Shown here: positions 27,613-36,381 of the stretch, one piece after another
Position numbering within the stretch: the stretch's first letter is position 1
Layout: each line of letters begins with the position of its first letter
From: Allobosea sp. ASV33
GTDB taxonomy: Bacteria; Pseudomonadota; Alphaproteobacteria; Rhizobiales; Beijerinckiaceae
Direction: 5' to 3'
NCBI RefSeq assembly: GCF_016428755.1
Contig: NZ_JAELTI010000025.1
Location: 1-58,716, forward strand
DNA: 58,716 nucleotides
Position numbers and translations under genes: made by a program
The notes under the pieces: model-generated
The model's database searches: none
What the model saw: only the letters and a program-made list of their open reading frames with translations
What the model was told of the DNA's origin: nothing

Positions 27613-28812
27613 ATGTTTCAGGGAACGAACCGTCGCGGCCTTTTGGCCGGCCTCACCGCCTCCGTCGCACTGAGCGCCGTCGCGGTCTTCACCCTCTCCG
27701 GCACCCGCGCTCAGGGCGATACCGCCCCTGCGGCCCCGCCCGCCATCCCGGTCTCCGTCGCGACCGTGGAAGCCCGCCAGATCGTGCCCTGGGCCGAATT
27801 CTCGGGCCGGCTGGAGGCGATCGAGCGCGTCGAACTGCGCTCGCGCGTCGCCGGCGTCGTCGAAGCCGTGCATTTCCGCGAGGGCAATCTCGTGAAGCAG
27901 GGCGACCTGCTCGTCAGCATCGACCAGGCGCCCTATCTCGCCGATCTCCAGCGGGCCGAGGCGCAGGTGCAGGGCGCGAAGGCAAGGGTCGCGCTGGCCG
28001 AAAGCGAGAACGAGCGCGGCCAGCAATTGCTGGCGACCCGCAACCTCTCCCAGCGCGATATCGACACCCGCATCAACAACCTGCGGGAGGCGCAGGCGAA
28101 CCTCCAGGTCGCCGAGGCCGCCCGCCGCACGGCGCAGCTCAATCTCGACTACACCCAGATCCGCGCGCCGATCAGCGGCCGCATCGGCCGGCTCGACGTC
28201 ACCGTCGGCAACCTGATCGCGGCGGGTGGCCAGGTCCTGACCTCGCTGCTCTCGGTCGATCCGATCTATGCCGCCTTCAACGCCGACGAGCGCAGCGTGC
28301 TCGATGCGCTGGCCTCGCTGCCGGACGGTTCGCGCGCGCTGGAGCAGATCCCGGTCAGGCTCACCACCGCAACGGCGCAGGCCACGCAGTTCAGCGGCAA
28401 GCTGCACTTCGTCGATAACGGCATCGACGGCGCCAGCGGCACGGTCAGGGTGCGCGCCCGGCTCGACAACCCCGACGGCAAGCTGATGCCCGGCCAGTTC
28501 GTCCGGGTCCAGCTCGGCCAAGCCAAAGCCGAGCAGCAGCTCGTCATCAACGAGCGCGCCGTCGGCACCGACCAGAACAAGAAGTTCGTCTTTGTCGTCG
28601 GCGACGATGCCAAGGCGTCGTGGCGCGAGGTCTCGCTCGGCGCCGCCCATGACGGCCTGCGCGTCGTCAATGCGGGCCTGAAGCCGGGCGAGCGCATCGT
28701 CGTCAACGGCCTCCAGCGCGTGCGGCCCGGCGCGACCGTCGCGCCCGAGCCGGTGCCGATGGCGCAGAAGAGCGAACTCAGGAAGCCCGCGACAGAGCTC
28801 GCGCAACGCTGA
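27613..28812 (+). CDS. RND efflux periplasmic adaptor (membrane fusion protein)
   Basis: This 399-residue AcrA/MexA-like adaptor links the inner-membrane pump to an outer-membrane channel. A signal sequence is present (NRRGLLAGLTASVALSAVAVFTL). The lipoyl half-motifs (VELRSRVAGVVEAVHFREGNLVKQGDLLVSID and LDYTQIRAPISGRIGRLDVTVGNLI) flank an alpha-helical hairpin (about 112-175). There is no lipobox Cys, so it is probably anchored by the uncleaved N-terminus or free in the periplasm. No TolC-type gene is nearby, so a channel from elsewhere must be used. Confidence 0.95.
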   Translation: MFQGTNRRGLLAGLTASVALSAVAVFTLSGTRAQGDTAPAAPPAIPVSVATVEARQIVPWAEFSGRLEAIERVELRSRVAGVVEAVHFREGNLVKQGDLLVSIDQAPYLADLQRAEAQVQGAKARVALAESENERGQQLLATRNLSQRDIDTRINNLREAQANLQVAEAARRTAQLNLDYTQIRAPISGRIGRLDVTVGNLIAAGGQVLTSLLSVDPIYAAFNADERSVLDALASLPDGSRALEQIPVRLTTATAQATQFSGKLHFVDNGIDGASGTVRVRARLDNPDGKLMPGQFVRVQLGQAKAEQQLVINERAVGTDQNKKFVFVVGDDAKASWREVSLGAAHDGLRVVNAGLKPGERIVVNGLQRVRPGATVAPEPVPMAQKSELRKPATELAQR

Positions 28813-28820
28813 AAATCACC

Positions 28821-28930
28821 GCCGTCATTCTCGGGCGAAGCGGAGCGCAGACCCGAGAAACTCAGGCAGGATGAGGCTGAAGGAGCTTCCTCCGGCACGA
28901 GATGCTCGGGTCAAGCCCGAGCATGACGGC
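28821..28930. repeat. Palindromic intergenic element, copy 1 (diverged)
   Basis: This 110-bp element is bounded by GCCGTCAT (28821-28828) and ATGACGGC (28923-28930). The outer arms CCGTCATTCTCGGGC and GCCCGAGCATGACGG match at 14 of 15 positions, and an inner hairpin has GCTCGGG/CCCGAGC arms. It lies between the adaptor and the pump genes of one transcript. The same terminal inverted repeat bounds the elements at 41796 and 49443. Confidence 0.75.
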
Positions 28931-28971
28931 GTTTTGTCCAATGACCTATCCGCTCCGAAGGGGCGCTATCC

Positions 28972-31900
28972 ATGAACCTCTCGAAATTCTTCATCGACCG
29001 GCCGATCTTCGCGGCGGTCCTCTCCGTCCTGATCTTCCTGGCAGGGCTGCTCTCGATCAGGGCCCTGCCGATTTCGGAATATCCCGAAGTCGTTCCGCCG
29101 ACGGTCGTCGTGCGGGCGCAATATCCCGGCGCCAGCCCGCGCGTGATCGCCGAGACGGTGGCGACGCCGATCGAGGAGCAGATCAACGGCGTCGAGGGCA
29201 TGCTCTACATGTCGAGCCAGGCGACGACCGACGGCGTGATGACGCTGAACGTCACCTTCCGCCTGGGCACCGATCCGGACAAGGCCCAGCAGCTCGTCCA
29301 GAACCGCGTCAGCCAGGCGGAGCCGCGCCTGCCCGAGGAGGTGCGTCGGCTCGGCGTCACCACGGTCAAGAGCTCGCCCGACCTGACGATGGTGGTGCAC
29401 ATCACCTCGCCGAACGGCCGCTACGACATGACCTATCTGCGCAATTACGCGGTGCTCAACGTCAAGGACCGGCTCGCCCGCATCGACGGGGTCGGACAGG
29501 TACAGCTCTTCGGCTCGGGCGACTATTCGATGCGCGTCTGGCTCGACCCGCAGAAGGTTGCCGAGCACGGGCTCTCGCCCGGCGATGTCGTGCGCGAGAT
29601 CCGCGCCCAGAACGTTCAGGCCGCGGCCGGCGTCATCGGCGCCTCGCCCAATGCGCCGGGCCTCGACCTCCAGCTTTCGGTCAACGCGCAGGGCCGCCTC
29701 CAGAACGAGGAGCAGTTCGGCGAGATCATCGTCAAGACCGCCGCCGACGGCGCTGTCGTCCGGCTGAAGGACATCTCCCGCATCGAGCTCGGCGCCGCGG
29801 ATTATGCCCTGCGCTCGCTGCTCAACGGCAAATCGGCCGTCGCCGTGCCGGTCTTCCAGGCGCCGGGCTCGAACGCCATCGCGATCGCCGACCGCGTCCA
29901 GGAGACGATGCGCGAGATCAAGCAGAACATGCCCGAGGGCGTGGACTACTCGATCGTCTACGACACCACCCAGTTCGTCCGCGCCTCGATCAAGGCGGTG
30001 ATCTCGACGCTGCTGGAGGCGGTCGCGCTCGTCGTGCTCGTCGTCATCGTCTTCCTGCAGACCTGGCGCGCCTCGATCATCCCGCTCGTCGCGGTGCCGA
30101 TCTCGGTCGTCGGCACCTTCGCGGTGATGTACCTCCTCGGCTTCTCGATCAATGCGCTCAGCCTGTTCGGGCTGGTTCTCGCCATCGGCATCGTCGTCGA
30201 CGACGCGATCGTCGTGGTCGAGAATGTCGAGCGCAACATCGAGAACGGGCTCTCGCCGCGCGAAGCGACCTACAAGGCGATGCGCGAGGTCTCCGGCCCG
30301 ATCATCGCGATCGCGCTGGTGCTGGTCGCGGTCTTCGTGCCTCTCGCCTTCATCTCGGGCCTGACCGGCCAGTTCTACCGCCAGTTCGCGCTGACCATCG
30401 CGATCTCGACGGTGATCTCCGCGATCAACTCGCTGACGCTCTCGCCGGCGCTGGCCGCGCTCCTGCTCAAGGGCCACCATGCCCCGAAGGACGCGCTGAC
30501 CCGGGTCATGGACAGGCTGTTCGGCTGGTTCTTCCGCGCCTTCAACCGATTCTTCAACCGCTCGTCCGAGGCCTATGGCGGCGGCGTGCGCCGGGTGATC
30601 TCGCATCGCGCCGTGATGCTCGCGGTCTATGTCATCATGCTCGGCGCGACCGGCGTGCTGTTCAAGGCGGTGCCGTCGGGCTTCGTGCCGGGCCAGGACA
30701 AGCAGTATCTCGTCGGCTTCGCCCAGTTGCCGGATGCCGCGACCCTCGACCGGACGGAGGATGTCATCCGCCGCATGGACGAGATCGCGCTGAAGCACCC
30801 AGGCGTCGAGAATGCGATCTCCTTCCCCGGCCTCTCGATCAACGGTTTCACCAACTCGTCCAACTCCGGCATCGTCTTCGTCGGCCTGAAGCCCTTCCAT
30901 GACCGCAAGGACCCGTCCTTGAGCGGCAACGCCATCGCGATGCAGCTCAACAAGGAATTCTCAGGCATCAAGGAGGCCTTTATCGCGATGTTCCCGCCGC
31001 CGCCCGTCCAGGGCCTCGGCACGATCGGCGGCTTCAAGCTGCAGATCGAGGATCGCGCCGGCCTGGGCTATGCCGCGCTCGACGAGGCGACCAAGGCCTT
31101 CATGGGCAAGGCCGCGACCGCGCCGGAGATCGCCGGCATGTTCTCGAGCTTCCAGGTCAACGTTCCGCAGCTCTATGCCGATATCGACCGCACCAAGGCC
31201 CGCCAGCTCGGCGTGCCCGTGACGGAGGTCTTCGACACGCTGCAGACCTATCTCGGCTCGACCTATGTCAACGACTTCAACCGCTTCGGCCGCACTTACA
31301 CCGTGCGCGTCCAGGCCGATGCGCCCTTCCGCGCCCAGCCCGAGCATATCGGCCAGCTCAAGGTGCGCTCGAACAACGGCGAAATGATCCCGCTCAGCGC
31401 GGTGCTCAACGTGCGCACGGATTCCGGCCCCGAACGCGCTATGCGCTATAACGGCTTCCTCTCGGCCGACATCAATGCCGGCGCGGCACCGGGCTTCTCG
31501 TCGGGTCAGGCGCAGGAGGCGGTGGAGCGCATCGCGAAGGAGACGCTGCCCAAGGGCTTCGCCTTCGAATGGACCGAACTGACCTATCAGGAGATCCTGG
31601 CCGGCAACTCGGCGGTGATTGTCTTCCCGGTCGCGATCCTGCTGGTCTTCCTGGTGCTGGCGGCCCAGTACGAGAGCATGACCCTGCCGATCGCGATCCT
31701 GCTGATCATCCCGATGGGTCTGCTCGCGGCGCTGACCGGCGTCTGGCTCTCGGGCGGAGACAACAACGTCTTCACCCAGATCGGCCTCGTGGTTCTCGTC
31801 GGACTATCCGCCAAGAACGCCATCCTGATCGTCGAATTCGCGAGGGAGCTCGAATTCGAGGGCAGGACGCCGGTCCAGGCCGCGATCGAGGCCAGCCGTC

Positions 31901-32151
31901 TGCGCCTGCGTCCGATCCTGATGACCTCGCTCGCCTTCGTCATGGGCGTGGTGCCGCTGGTGATCTCGACCGGGGCCGGCGCCGAGATGCGGCAGGCCAT
32001 GGGCATCGCGGTCTTCTCCGGCATGATCGGCGTCACCGCCTTCGGCATTTTCCTGACGCCGGTGTTCTACGTGCTGATGCGGAAGCTCGCAGGCAACCGT
32101 CCGCTCGCCCGGCACGATATCGAGGCGCCGGTCTTGCAGGCCGCCGAGTGA
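28972..32151 (+). CDS. RND efflux pump inner-membrane permease (HAE-1 family, AcrB/MexF-like)
   Basis: The 1059-residue proton-driven exporter has the HAE-1 N-terminus (NLSKFFIDRPIFAAVLSVLIFLAGLLSIRALPISEYPEV), twelve membrane segments and two large periplasmic loops. Transmembrane segment 4 contains the proton-relay Asp pair in GIVVDDAIVVVENVERN. The second-half signature GLSAKNAILIVEFA supplies the Lys. Residues and length agree with MexF/OqxB-like pumps, which often export phenicols, quinolones or biocides. Substrates here are unknown. A palindromic element separates it from the adaptor gene. Confidence 0.95.
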   Translation: MNLSKFFIDRPIFAAVLSVLIFLAGLLSIRALPISEYPEVVPPTVVVRAQYPGASPRVIAETVATPIEEQINGVEGMLYMSSQATTDGVMTLNVTFRLGTDPDKAQQLVQNRVSQAEPRLPEEVRRLGVTTVKSSPDLTMVVHITSPNGRYDMTYLRNYAVLNVKDRLARIDGVGQVQLFGSGDYSMRVWLDPQKVAEHGLSPGDVVREIRAQNVQAAAGVIGASPNAPGLDLQLSVNAQGRLQNEEQFGEIIVKTAADGAVVRLKDISRIELGAADYALRSLLNGKSAVAVPVFQAPGSNAIAIADRVQETMREIKQNMPEGVDYSIVYDTTQFVRASIKAVISTLLEAVALVVLVVIVFLQTWRASIIPLVAVPISVVGTFAVMYLLGFSINALSLFGLVLAIGIVVDDAIVVVENVERNIENGLSPREATYKAMREVSGPIIAIALVLVAVFVPLAFISGLTGQFYRQFALTIAISTVISAINSLTLSPALAALLLKGHHAPKDALTRVMDRLFGWFFRAFNRFFNRSSEAYGGGVRRVISHRAVMLAVYVIMLGATGVLFKAVPSGFVPGQDKQYLVGFAQLPDAATLDRTEDVIRRMDEIALKHPGVENAISFPGLSINGFTNSSNSGIVFVGLKPFHDRKDPSLSGNAIAMQLNKEFSGIKEAFIAMFPPPPVQGLGTIGGFKLQIEDRAGLGYAALDEATKAFMGKAATAPEIAGMFSSFQVNVPQLYADIDRTKARQLGVPVTEVFDTLQTYLGSTYVNDFNRFGRTYTVRVQADAPFRAQPEHIGQLKVRSNNGEMIPLSAVLNVRTDSGPERAMRYNGFLSADINAGAAPGFSSGQAQEAVERIAKETLPKGFAFEWTELTYQEILAGNSAVIVFPVAILLVFLVLAAQYESMTLPIAILLIIPMGLLAALTGVWLSGGDNNVFTQIGLVVLVGLSAKNAILIVEFARELEFEGRTPVQAAIEASRLRLRPILMTSLAFVMGVVPLVISTGAGAEMRQAMGIAVFSGMIGVTAFGIFLTPVFYVLMRKLAGNRPLARHDIEAPVLQAAE

Positions 32152-32161
32152 AGCAAACGTA

Positions 32162-32194
32162 AAACCGCCTCCGGCCACAGGCCGAGGGCGGTTT
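32162..32194. terminator. Bidirectional terminator between RND pump and ABC permease
   Basis: AAACCGCC arms (32162-32169 and the complementary GGCGGTTT at 32187-32194) plus an inner GGCC/GGCC pairing form a strong hairpin. A-rich sequence lies on the left and TTT on the right. It lies between convergent genes, so it can serve both. Confidence 0.75.
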
Positions 32195-32206
32195 CGCTTG
32201 GCGGTC

Positions 32207-33076
32207 TCAGCGATAGCGCCGCTGCACGGTGAGATGGGCGATCATGGTCAGCAGGATCGTCGCGGTCATCAGGATGAACGAGATCGCGCCGCCGAAGGGC
32301 CAGTTGTTCTGCTGCGCGAACTGGCCATAGACCAGCGGCCCCATCATCTGGAATTTCGGCCCGCCCAGCAGCACCGGCGTGGCATAGGCGTTCATCGCCA
32401 GGATGAAGGTCAGGATCGTGCCGGCGAGGATGCCGGGCAGCGCCAGCGGCCAGAGCACGCGGCGGAACATCGCCGCGGGGCCGGCGCCGAGGCTGAAGGC
32501 GGCTTCCTCGACATTGCGCGGAATGCCCTCGATCACGCTCTGCAGCGTCAGCACCATGAAGGGCAGGTTGACCGCGATGATGCCGATCAGCACGGCATTC
32601 TCGGTATACATGATCTCCAAGGGCTGATCGATCAGCCCGAGGCCCATCAACGTTGCGTTGAGCGCCCCCTTGCTGCCGAAGAGCGTCATCCAGCCGGCGG
32701 CACGCACGGCGTTGCCGACGAAGAGCGGCAGCACGACGGCGATCACCATCAGGTTCTTGAAGCGGCTCTGCGTGCGCGCCAGCACATAGGCCAGCGGAAA
32801 GCCCATGATCAAGCAGGCCAGCGTGCAGATCACCGCGACGCGGACCGTGCGGACGAGCACGTTGAGATAATAGGCGTCGGTGAAGAACTTGACGTAGTTC
32901 TCGATCACCAGCCCATCGACCATGAACTGGCCGGGCACGAACTTGTTGAGCGAATAGCGGAACAGGATCGCCAGCGGCCCGATCAGCATGAGGGCGACGA
33001 AGAGCGTCGCCGGCATGACGAGCAGGCCGGCGAGCCTGGTCCGGGCGCCCGCGACGGCTTCGGGAGCGGCGCTCAT
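32207..33076 (-). CDS. ABC transporter permease, spermidine/putrescine type (PotB-like)
   Basis: The 289-residue inner-membrane permease has about six segments. The EAA loop is NVEEAAFSLGAGPAAMFRRVLWPLALPGI, which docks the ATPase. The N-terminal PLAILFRYSLNKFVPGQF and GFPLAYVLAR match PotB/PotH. It is the last gene of the minus-strand operon permease, ATPase, binding protein, permease, separated from the binding-protein gene by a palindromic gap. Confidence 0.92.
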   Translation of the reverse strand: MSAAPEAVAGARTRLAGLLVMPATLFVALMLIGPLAILFRYSLNKFVPGQFMVDGLVIENYVKFFTDAYYLNVLVRTVRVAVICTLACLIMGFPLAYVLARTQSRFKNLMVIAVVLPLFVGNAVRAAGWMTLFGSKGALNATLMGLGLIDQPLEIMYTENAVLIGIIAVNLPFMVLTLQSVIEGIPRNVEEAAFSLGAGPAAMFRRVLWPLALPGILAGTILTFILAMNAYATPVLLGGPKFQMMGPLVYGQFAQQNNWPFGGAISFILMTATILLTMIAHLTVQRRYR

Positions 33077-33139
33077 GAACCACTCCCCGTGAAGGCGCCC
33101 ATGGCATGGTTCGGCCGTTCGCTAGCGCGAGCCGAATGG

Positions 33140-33206
33140 CGCGGCTTTCGAGAACCGGAGCGCAGCGGACATTGGTCCGTGAGCACCGGAAGCGCAGAAA
33201 GCCGCG
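33140..33206. repeat. Palindromic element between binding-protein and permease genes
   Basis: Outer arms CGCGGCTTT (33140-33148) and AAAGCCGCG (33198-33206) enclose a central hairpin CGGAC-ATTG-GTCCG (33166-33179). The near-identical strings ACCGGAGCGCAG and ACCGGAAGCGCAG flank it. The position just downstream of the binding-protein gene fits an mRNA-stabilising or attenuating hairpin that keeps binding protein in excess of permease. Confidence 0.65.
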
Positions 33207-33241
33207 TCAGACGGCCGCGATAGTAGAACGGACGAGCCATG

Positions 33242-34288
33242 TCAGCCCTTGAAGACCTTGTCCCACCATTCCTTCATCGCCGAATCGTTCTTGGCGAGGA
33301 AGGCGTAGTCGAGATCCCTGAGGGTCTTCTCCTCCTCGGGCGTGAAACCGATGCGCTTGTGCAGCGCCGGATCGACATTGAGGCCGGTGACCGTGCCGTT
33401 ATAGCCCATGTCGACGGCGAAGGCCTCCTGCGGCGCCTTGGCCAGCATCGCGTCCATATAGGCGTAGGCGTTTTCCTTGTTCGGCGCGTTCTTCTGGATC
33501 ACGAAGCCCGAGACATAGGTCGGGATGCCCTCGATCGGCGAGACCGCTTCGCAGGGGATGCCGGCATTCTGCCACTGCACGACGCGCGCCTTCCAGATCG
33601 CGCTGATCCCGACTTCCTCGTTCTTCATCGCCTGGGCGAAGGCTTCGTTGGTCGGGTAGACGCGCGCGCCGGCCTTCTTGACGGCGAGCAGGACCTCCTT
33701 GGCCTTCTCTAGGTCGTTCATGTCCTTGCCGTCGGTCGCCGCCATCGATGCCGCGATGAAGATCGACTGGTACTGGATGTCGATGAAGCCGATCTTCGAG
33801 CCCCATTTTGGGTCGAGCCAGTCCTTGAAGCCCTTCGGCGCCGGCGAGATGATCTTGGGATTGTAGATGACGACGTTGCCGGAATAGATGTGCCCCATGC
33901 CATAGGGGTATTTCATCGTCGGCAGCAGGTTCTTGGCGTTCGGCAGCTTGGAATAGTCGATTTGCTCGAGCACGCCGGCCTCGTTCATTTCGAACATGTT
34001 GGCGGCGGACAGGCCCTGGATATCGACCGTTCCGCGCGGCAGGCGCTTCTCCGCCACCATCTTGGCCCGGCGCGGGGCGTCGCCCGCCTGGTCCTGCACG
34101 ACCTCGAGCCCCTTGGGCTTGAGGATCGGGTCCTCGATATTCTTGGTCAGAAGCCGCGCATAGTCGCCGCCCCAGGTGCCGACGACGACGCGCCCGCCCG
34201 ATTGCGCGAAGGCCGGCATGCCGGTCGCGGTGGCGAGCGCAGCCGCCCCTGCACCTTTCAGAAGGTCCCGCCTGTCGAATGAAGCCAT
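33242..34288 (-). CDS. Extracellular solute-binding protein (polyamine/ABC type 1 family)
   Basis: This 348-residue periplasmic receptor belongs to the ABC importer encoded around it. The N-terminus MASFDRRDLLKGAGAAALA carries a twin-arginine motif, so Tat export is likely, with a cleavage site near AFAQ. The mature region (RVVVGTWGGDYARLL, GLSAANMFEMNEAGVLEQIDYSKLPN, YSGNVVIYNPK) matches the PotD/PotF-like superfamily. Polyamines or a related cation are plausible ligands. The amidohydrolase upstream suggests an amide, peptide-like or opine-type compound as an alternative. Confidence 0.9.
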   Translation of the reverse strand: MASFDRRDLLKGAGAAALATATGMPAFAQSGGRVVVGTWGGDYARLLTKNIEDPILKPKGLEVVQDQAGDAPRRAKMVAEKRLPRGTVDIQGLSAANMFEMNEAGVLEQIDYSKLPNAKNLLPTMKYPYGMGHIYSGNVVIYNPKIISPAPKGFKDWLDPKWGSKIGFIDIQYQSIFIAASMAATDGKDMNDLEKAKEVLLAVKKAGARVYPTNEAFAQAMKNEEVGISAIWKARVVQWQNAGIPCEAVSPIEGIPTYVSGFVIQKNAPNKENAYAYMDAMLAKAPQEAFAVDMGYNGTVTGLNVDPALHKRIGFTPEEEKTLRDLDYAFLAKNDSAMKEWWDKVFKG

Positions 34289-34325
34289 GGTATTCCCCTC
34301 GTTTCTGGACGCCGATTGGGAGCGT

Positions 34326-35384
34326 TCAAGCCCCTTGCGGATAGACGAGCCCGGCGCTTTCGGCCCAGCCTATCGTGATGGTTTCGCCGACATGCGGCTC
34401 GGCCAGCCCGACCTTGTTCGGAATCTGCAGGAGCATGCGGTCCTGCTCGTTGAGCGCGACCTGCACGTCGAGCAGCGCACCGAGATAGGAGGCATGCTCG
34501 ATCCGGACCTCGAAGCGGTTCGGCAAGCCATCCGCCTCAGCCCCGACCGCGATCCGCTCCGGCCGCAGCGCCAGCGTCGCCGGCCCCGAACCCGCAGCGG
34601 CGGCGCAGGCGATATCGAGCCCGCCGCCTGTGCGGAAACGGCCTTGCCCCGTGACCTGCCCCTCGATGAAGGCGCTGCGCCCGATGAAACCGGCGACGAA
34701 GCGATCGGCCGGCTTCTCGTAAAGCTCGCGCTGGGTGCCGATCTGGCGCACCTGCCCCTTTTCCATGACGACGAGGCGGTCCGCCATCGTCAGCGCCTCC
34801 TCCTGGTCATGGGTCACCATGATCGTGGTGAGGCCGAGCTTCTGCTGCAATTCGCGGATTTCGATCCGGACCTCCAGGCGCAGCTTGGCGTCGAGATTGG
34901 AGAGCGGCTCGTCGAGCAGCAGGACCTGCGGCTCCATCGCCAGCGCGCGGGCGAGCGCGACGCGCTGCTGCTGGCCACCGGAAAGCTGGCGCGGATAGCG
35001 CTCGTCGAAACCGCCGAGCCGCACGAGCCTGAGCGCCTCGGCGACGCGCGGGCCGCGCTCGGCCTGCGGCACCTTGTGCATCTCCAGCCCGAAGGCGACG
35101 TTCTGGGCGACGGTCATATGCGGGAACAATGCGTAGCTCTGGAACACCAGCCCGCAATGGCGCTTCCACGGCGGCAGGTTGGTGACGTCCTGCTCGCCGA
35201 TCGTGATCGCACCGGAACTCGGTGCGATGAAGCCTGCGACCATGCGCAAGGTCGTGGTCTTGCCGCAGCCTGAGGGACCGAGCAGCACGAGGAATTCGCC
35301 GTCGGCGACGGTGATGTCGACATCGTCGACGACCGTCAGCGCGCCGTAAGTCTTCTTCAGATGCGAGATCGAGAGACGTGCCAT
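34326..35384 (-). CDS. ABC transporter ATP-binding protein (PotA-like)
   Basis: The 352-residue ATPase has Walker A GPSGCGKTT, Q-loop VFQSYALFPHMTV, signature LSGGQQQRVALARALAMEP, Walker B LLLDEPLSNLDA and switch His in TMVTHDQEEALTMADR. A C-terminal TOBE domain (about 265-350) is present, as in PotA/UgpC-type ATPases. It starts 21 bp after the first permease and ends 37 bp before the binding-protein gene. Confidence 0.95.
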   Translation of the reverse strand: MARLSISHLKKTYGALTVVDDVDITVADGEFLVLLGPSGCGKTTTLRMVAGFIAPSSGAITIGEQDVTNLPPWKRHCGLVFQSYALFPHMTVAQNVAFGLEMHKVPQAERGPRVAEALRLVRLGGFDERYPRQLSGGQQQRVALARALAMEPQVLLLDEPLSNLDAKLRLEVRIEIRELQQKLGLTTIMVTHDQEEALTMADRLVVMEKGQVRQIGTQRELYEKPADRFVAGFIGRSAFIEGQVTGQGRFRTGGGLDIACAAAAGSGPATLALRPERIAVGAEADGLPNRFEVRIEHASYLGALLDVQVALNEQDRMLLQIPNKVGLAEPHVGETITIGWAESAGLVYPQGA

Positions 35385-35405
35385 CGTTAGGAACTTGCCA
35401 TCCGT

Positions 35406-36221
35406 TCACACCACCCGGCTCAGTTTGACGTAGCGATCGGTTACGATCATCGCGACGCCGATCAGGACGATCTGGATCAGCGAGGCCGCCGCCACCGTCG
35501 GGTCGATCTTCCATTCGAGATACTGGAGGATCGCGATCGGCAGCGTCGTGCGCCCCGGCCCCACCAGGAACAGGCTCATCTCGAGATTGCCGAACGAGGT
35601 GACGAAGCCGAACAGGGCGGCGGCGACGATCCCGGGCCGGATGCTCGGCAGCGTCACCCGCCAGAAGGTCGTGACCGGGCCGGCGCCCAGATTCTGCGCG
35701 GCCTCCTCGATCGAGCGGTCGAAGCCGGCGAGGCTCGCCGTCACCAGTCGCACCACCCAGGGGATGACGACGAGCGTATGCGCCGCGACGAGCCCGGCGA
35801 GCGAGCCCATAACCTGCCATTCCGTGGCGATCTCGACCTCGATCTGGAAGACATAGGTCGCAGTGCCCAGGACGATGCCCGGCATCACCAGGGGCAGCAG
35901 CAGGAGCGTGCTGATGCCGCCCCCCAGAGGAATGCGGTGGCGCACCAGAGCAAGGCTCGCCGGCACGCCGAGCAGAAGGCCGATCAGGGTCGATGCCACG
36001 GCGACCTGAACGCTCAGCACGAAGCCGTCGATGAAGGACTTGTTGTTCGCCGCCCCGGCGAACCATTTCAACGAGTAGCCCTCCGGCGGGAAGGAGGGGA
36101 TCTCCTGCCGGAAGAAGGCGAGCCAGGTCACGAAGATCAGCGGCAGCAGGATGAAGCCGAGCGACAGCCCGGCGGCCCCGTTCAGCGCATAGCGCCCGAT
36201 TCGCGGCGAACGGCCGCTCAT
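35406..36221 (-). CDS. ABC transporter permease, spermidine/putrescine type (PotC-like)
   Basis: The 271-residue permease is the second of the transporter. FILLPLIFVTWLAFFRQEIPSFPPEGYSLKWF is the PotC-type opening. The EAA loop is SIEEAAQNLGAGPVTTFWRVTLPSIRPGI. It is the first gene of the transporter on the minus strand. The amidohydrolase gene ends 160 bp upstream in the same direction, so the hydrolase and transporter could share a transcript. Confidence 0.92.
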   Translation of the reverse strand: MSGRSPRIGRYALNGAAGLSLGFILLPLIFVTWLAFFRQEIPSFPPEGYSLKWFAGAANNKSFIDGFVLSVQVAVASTLIGLLLGVPASLALVRHRIPLGGGISTLLLLPLVMPGIVLGTATYVFQIEVEIATEWQVMGSLAGLVAAHTLVVIPWVVRLVTASLAGFDRSIEEAAQNLGAGPVTTFWRVTLPSIRPGIVAAALFGFVTSFGNLEMSLFLVGPGRTTLPIAILQYLEWKIDPTVAAASLIQIVLIGVAMIVTDRYVKLSRVV

Positions 36222-36381
36222 CCGGCTGTTCCCCTGTGGCAGGCCGTTCCGGTTCCCTGCCGCGTGTTGTCCGCTCTGAAGGCCAAGATCATCCCCTCGT
36301 TCGAGCGGCAGTGTGCGACGCCACTTACAAACAGTGAAGCCTGCATTTCCGTCATGCCGCGCCCAGCCGGCAGGCAGGTTT

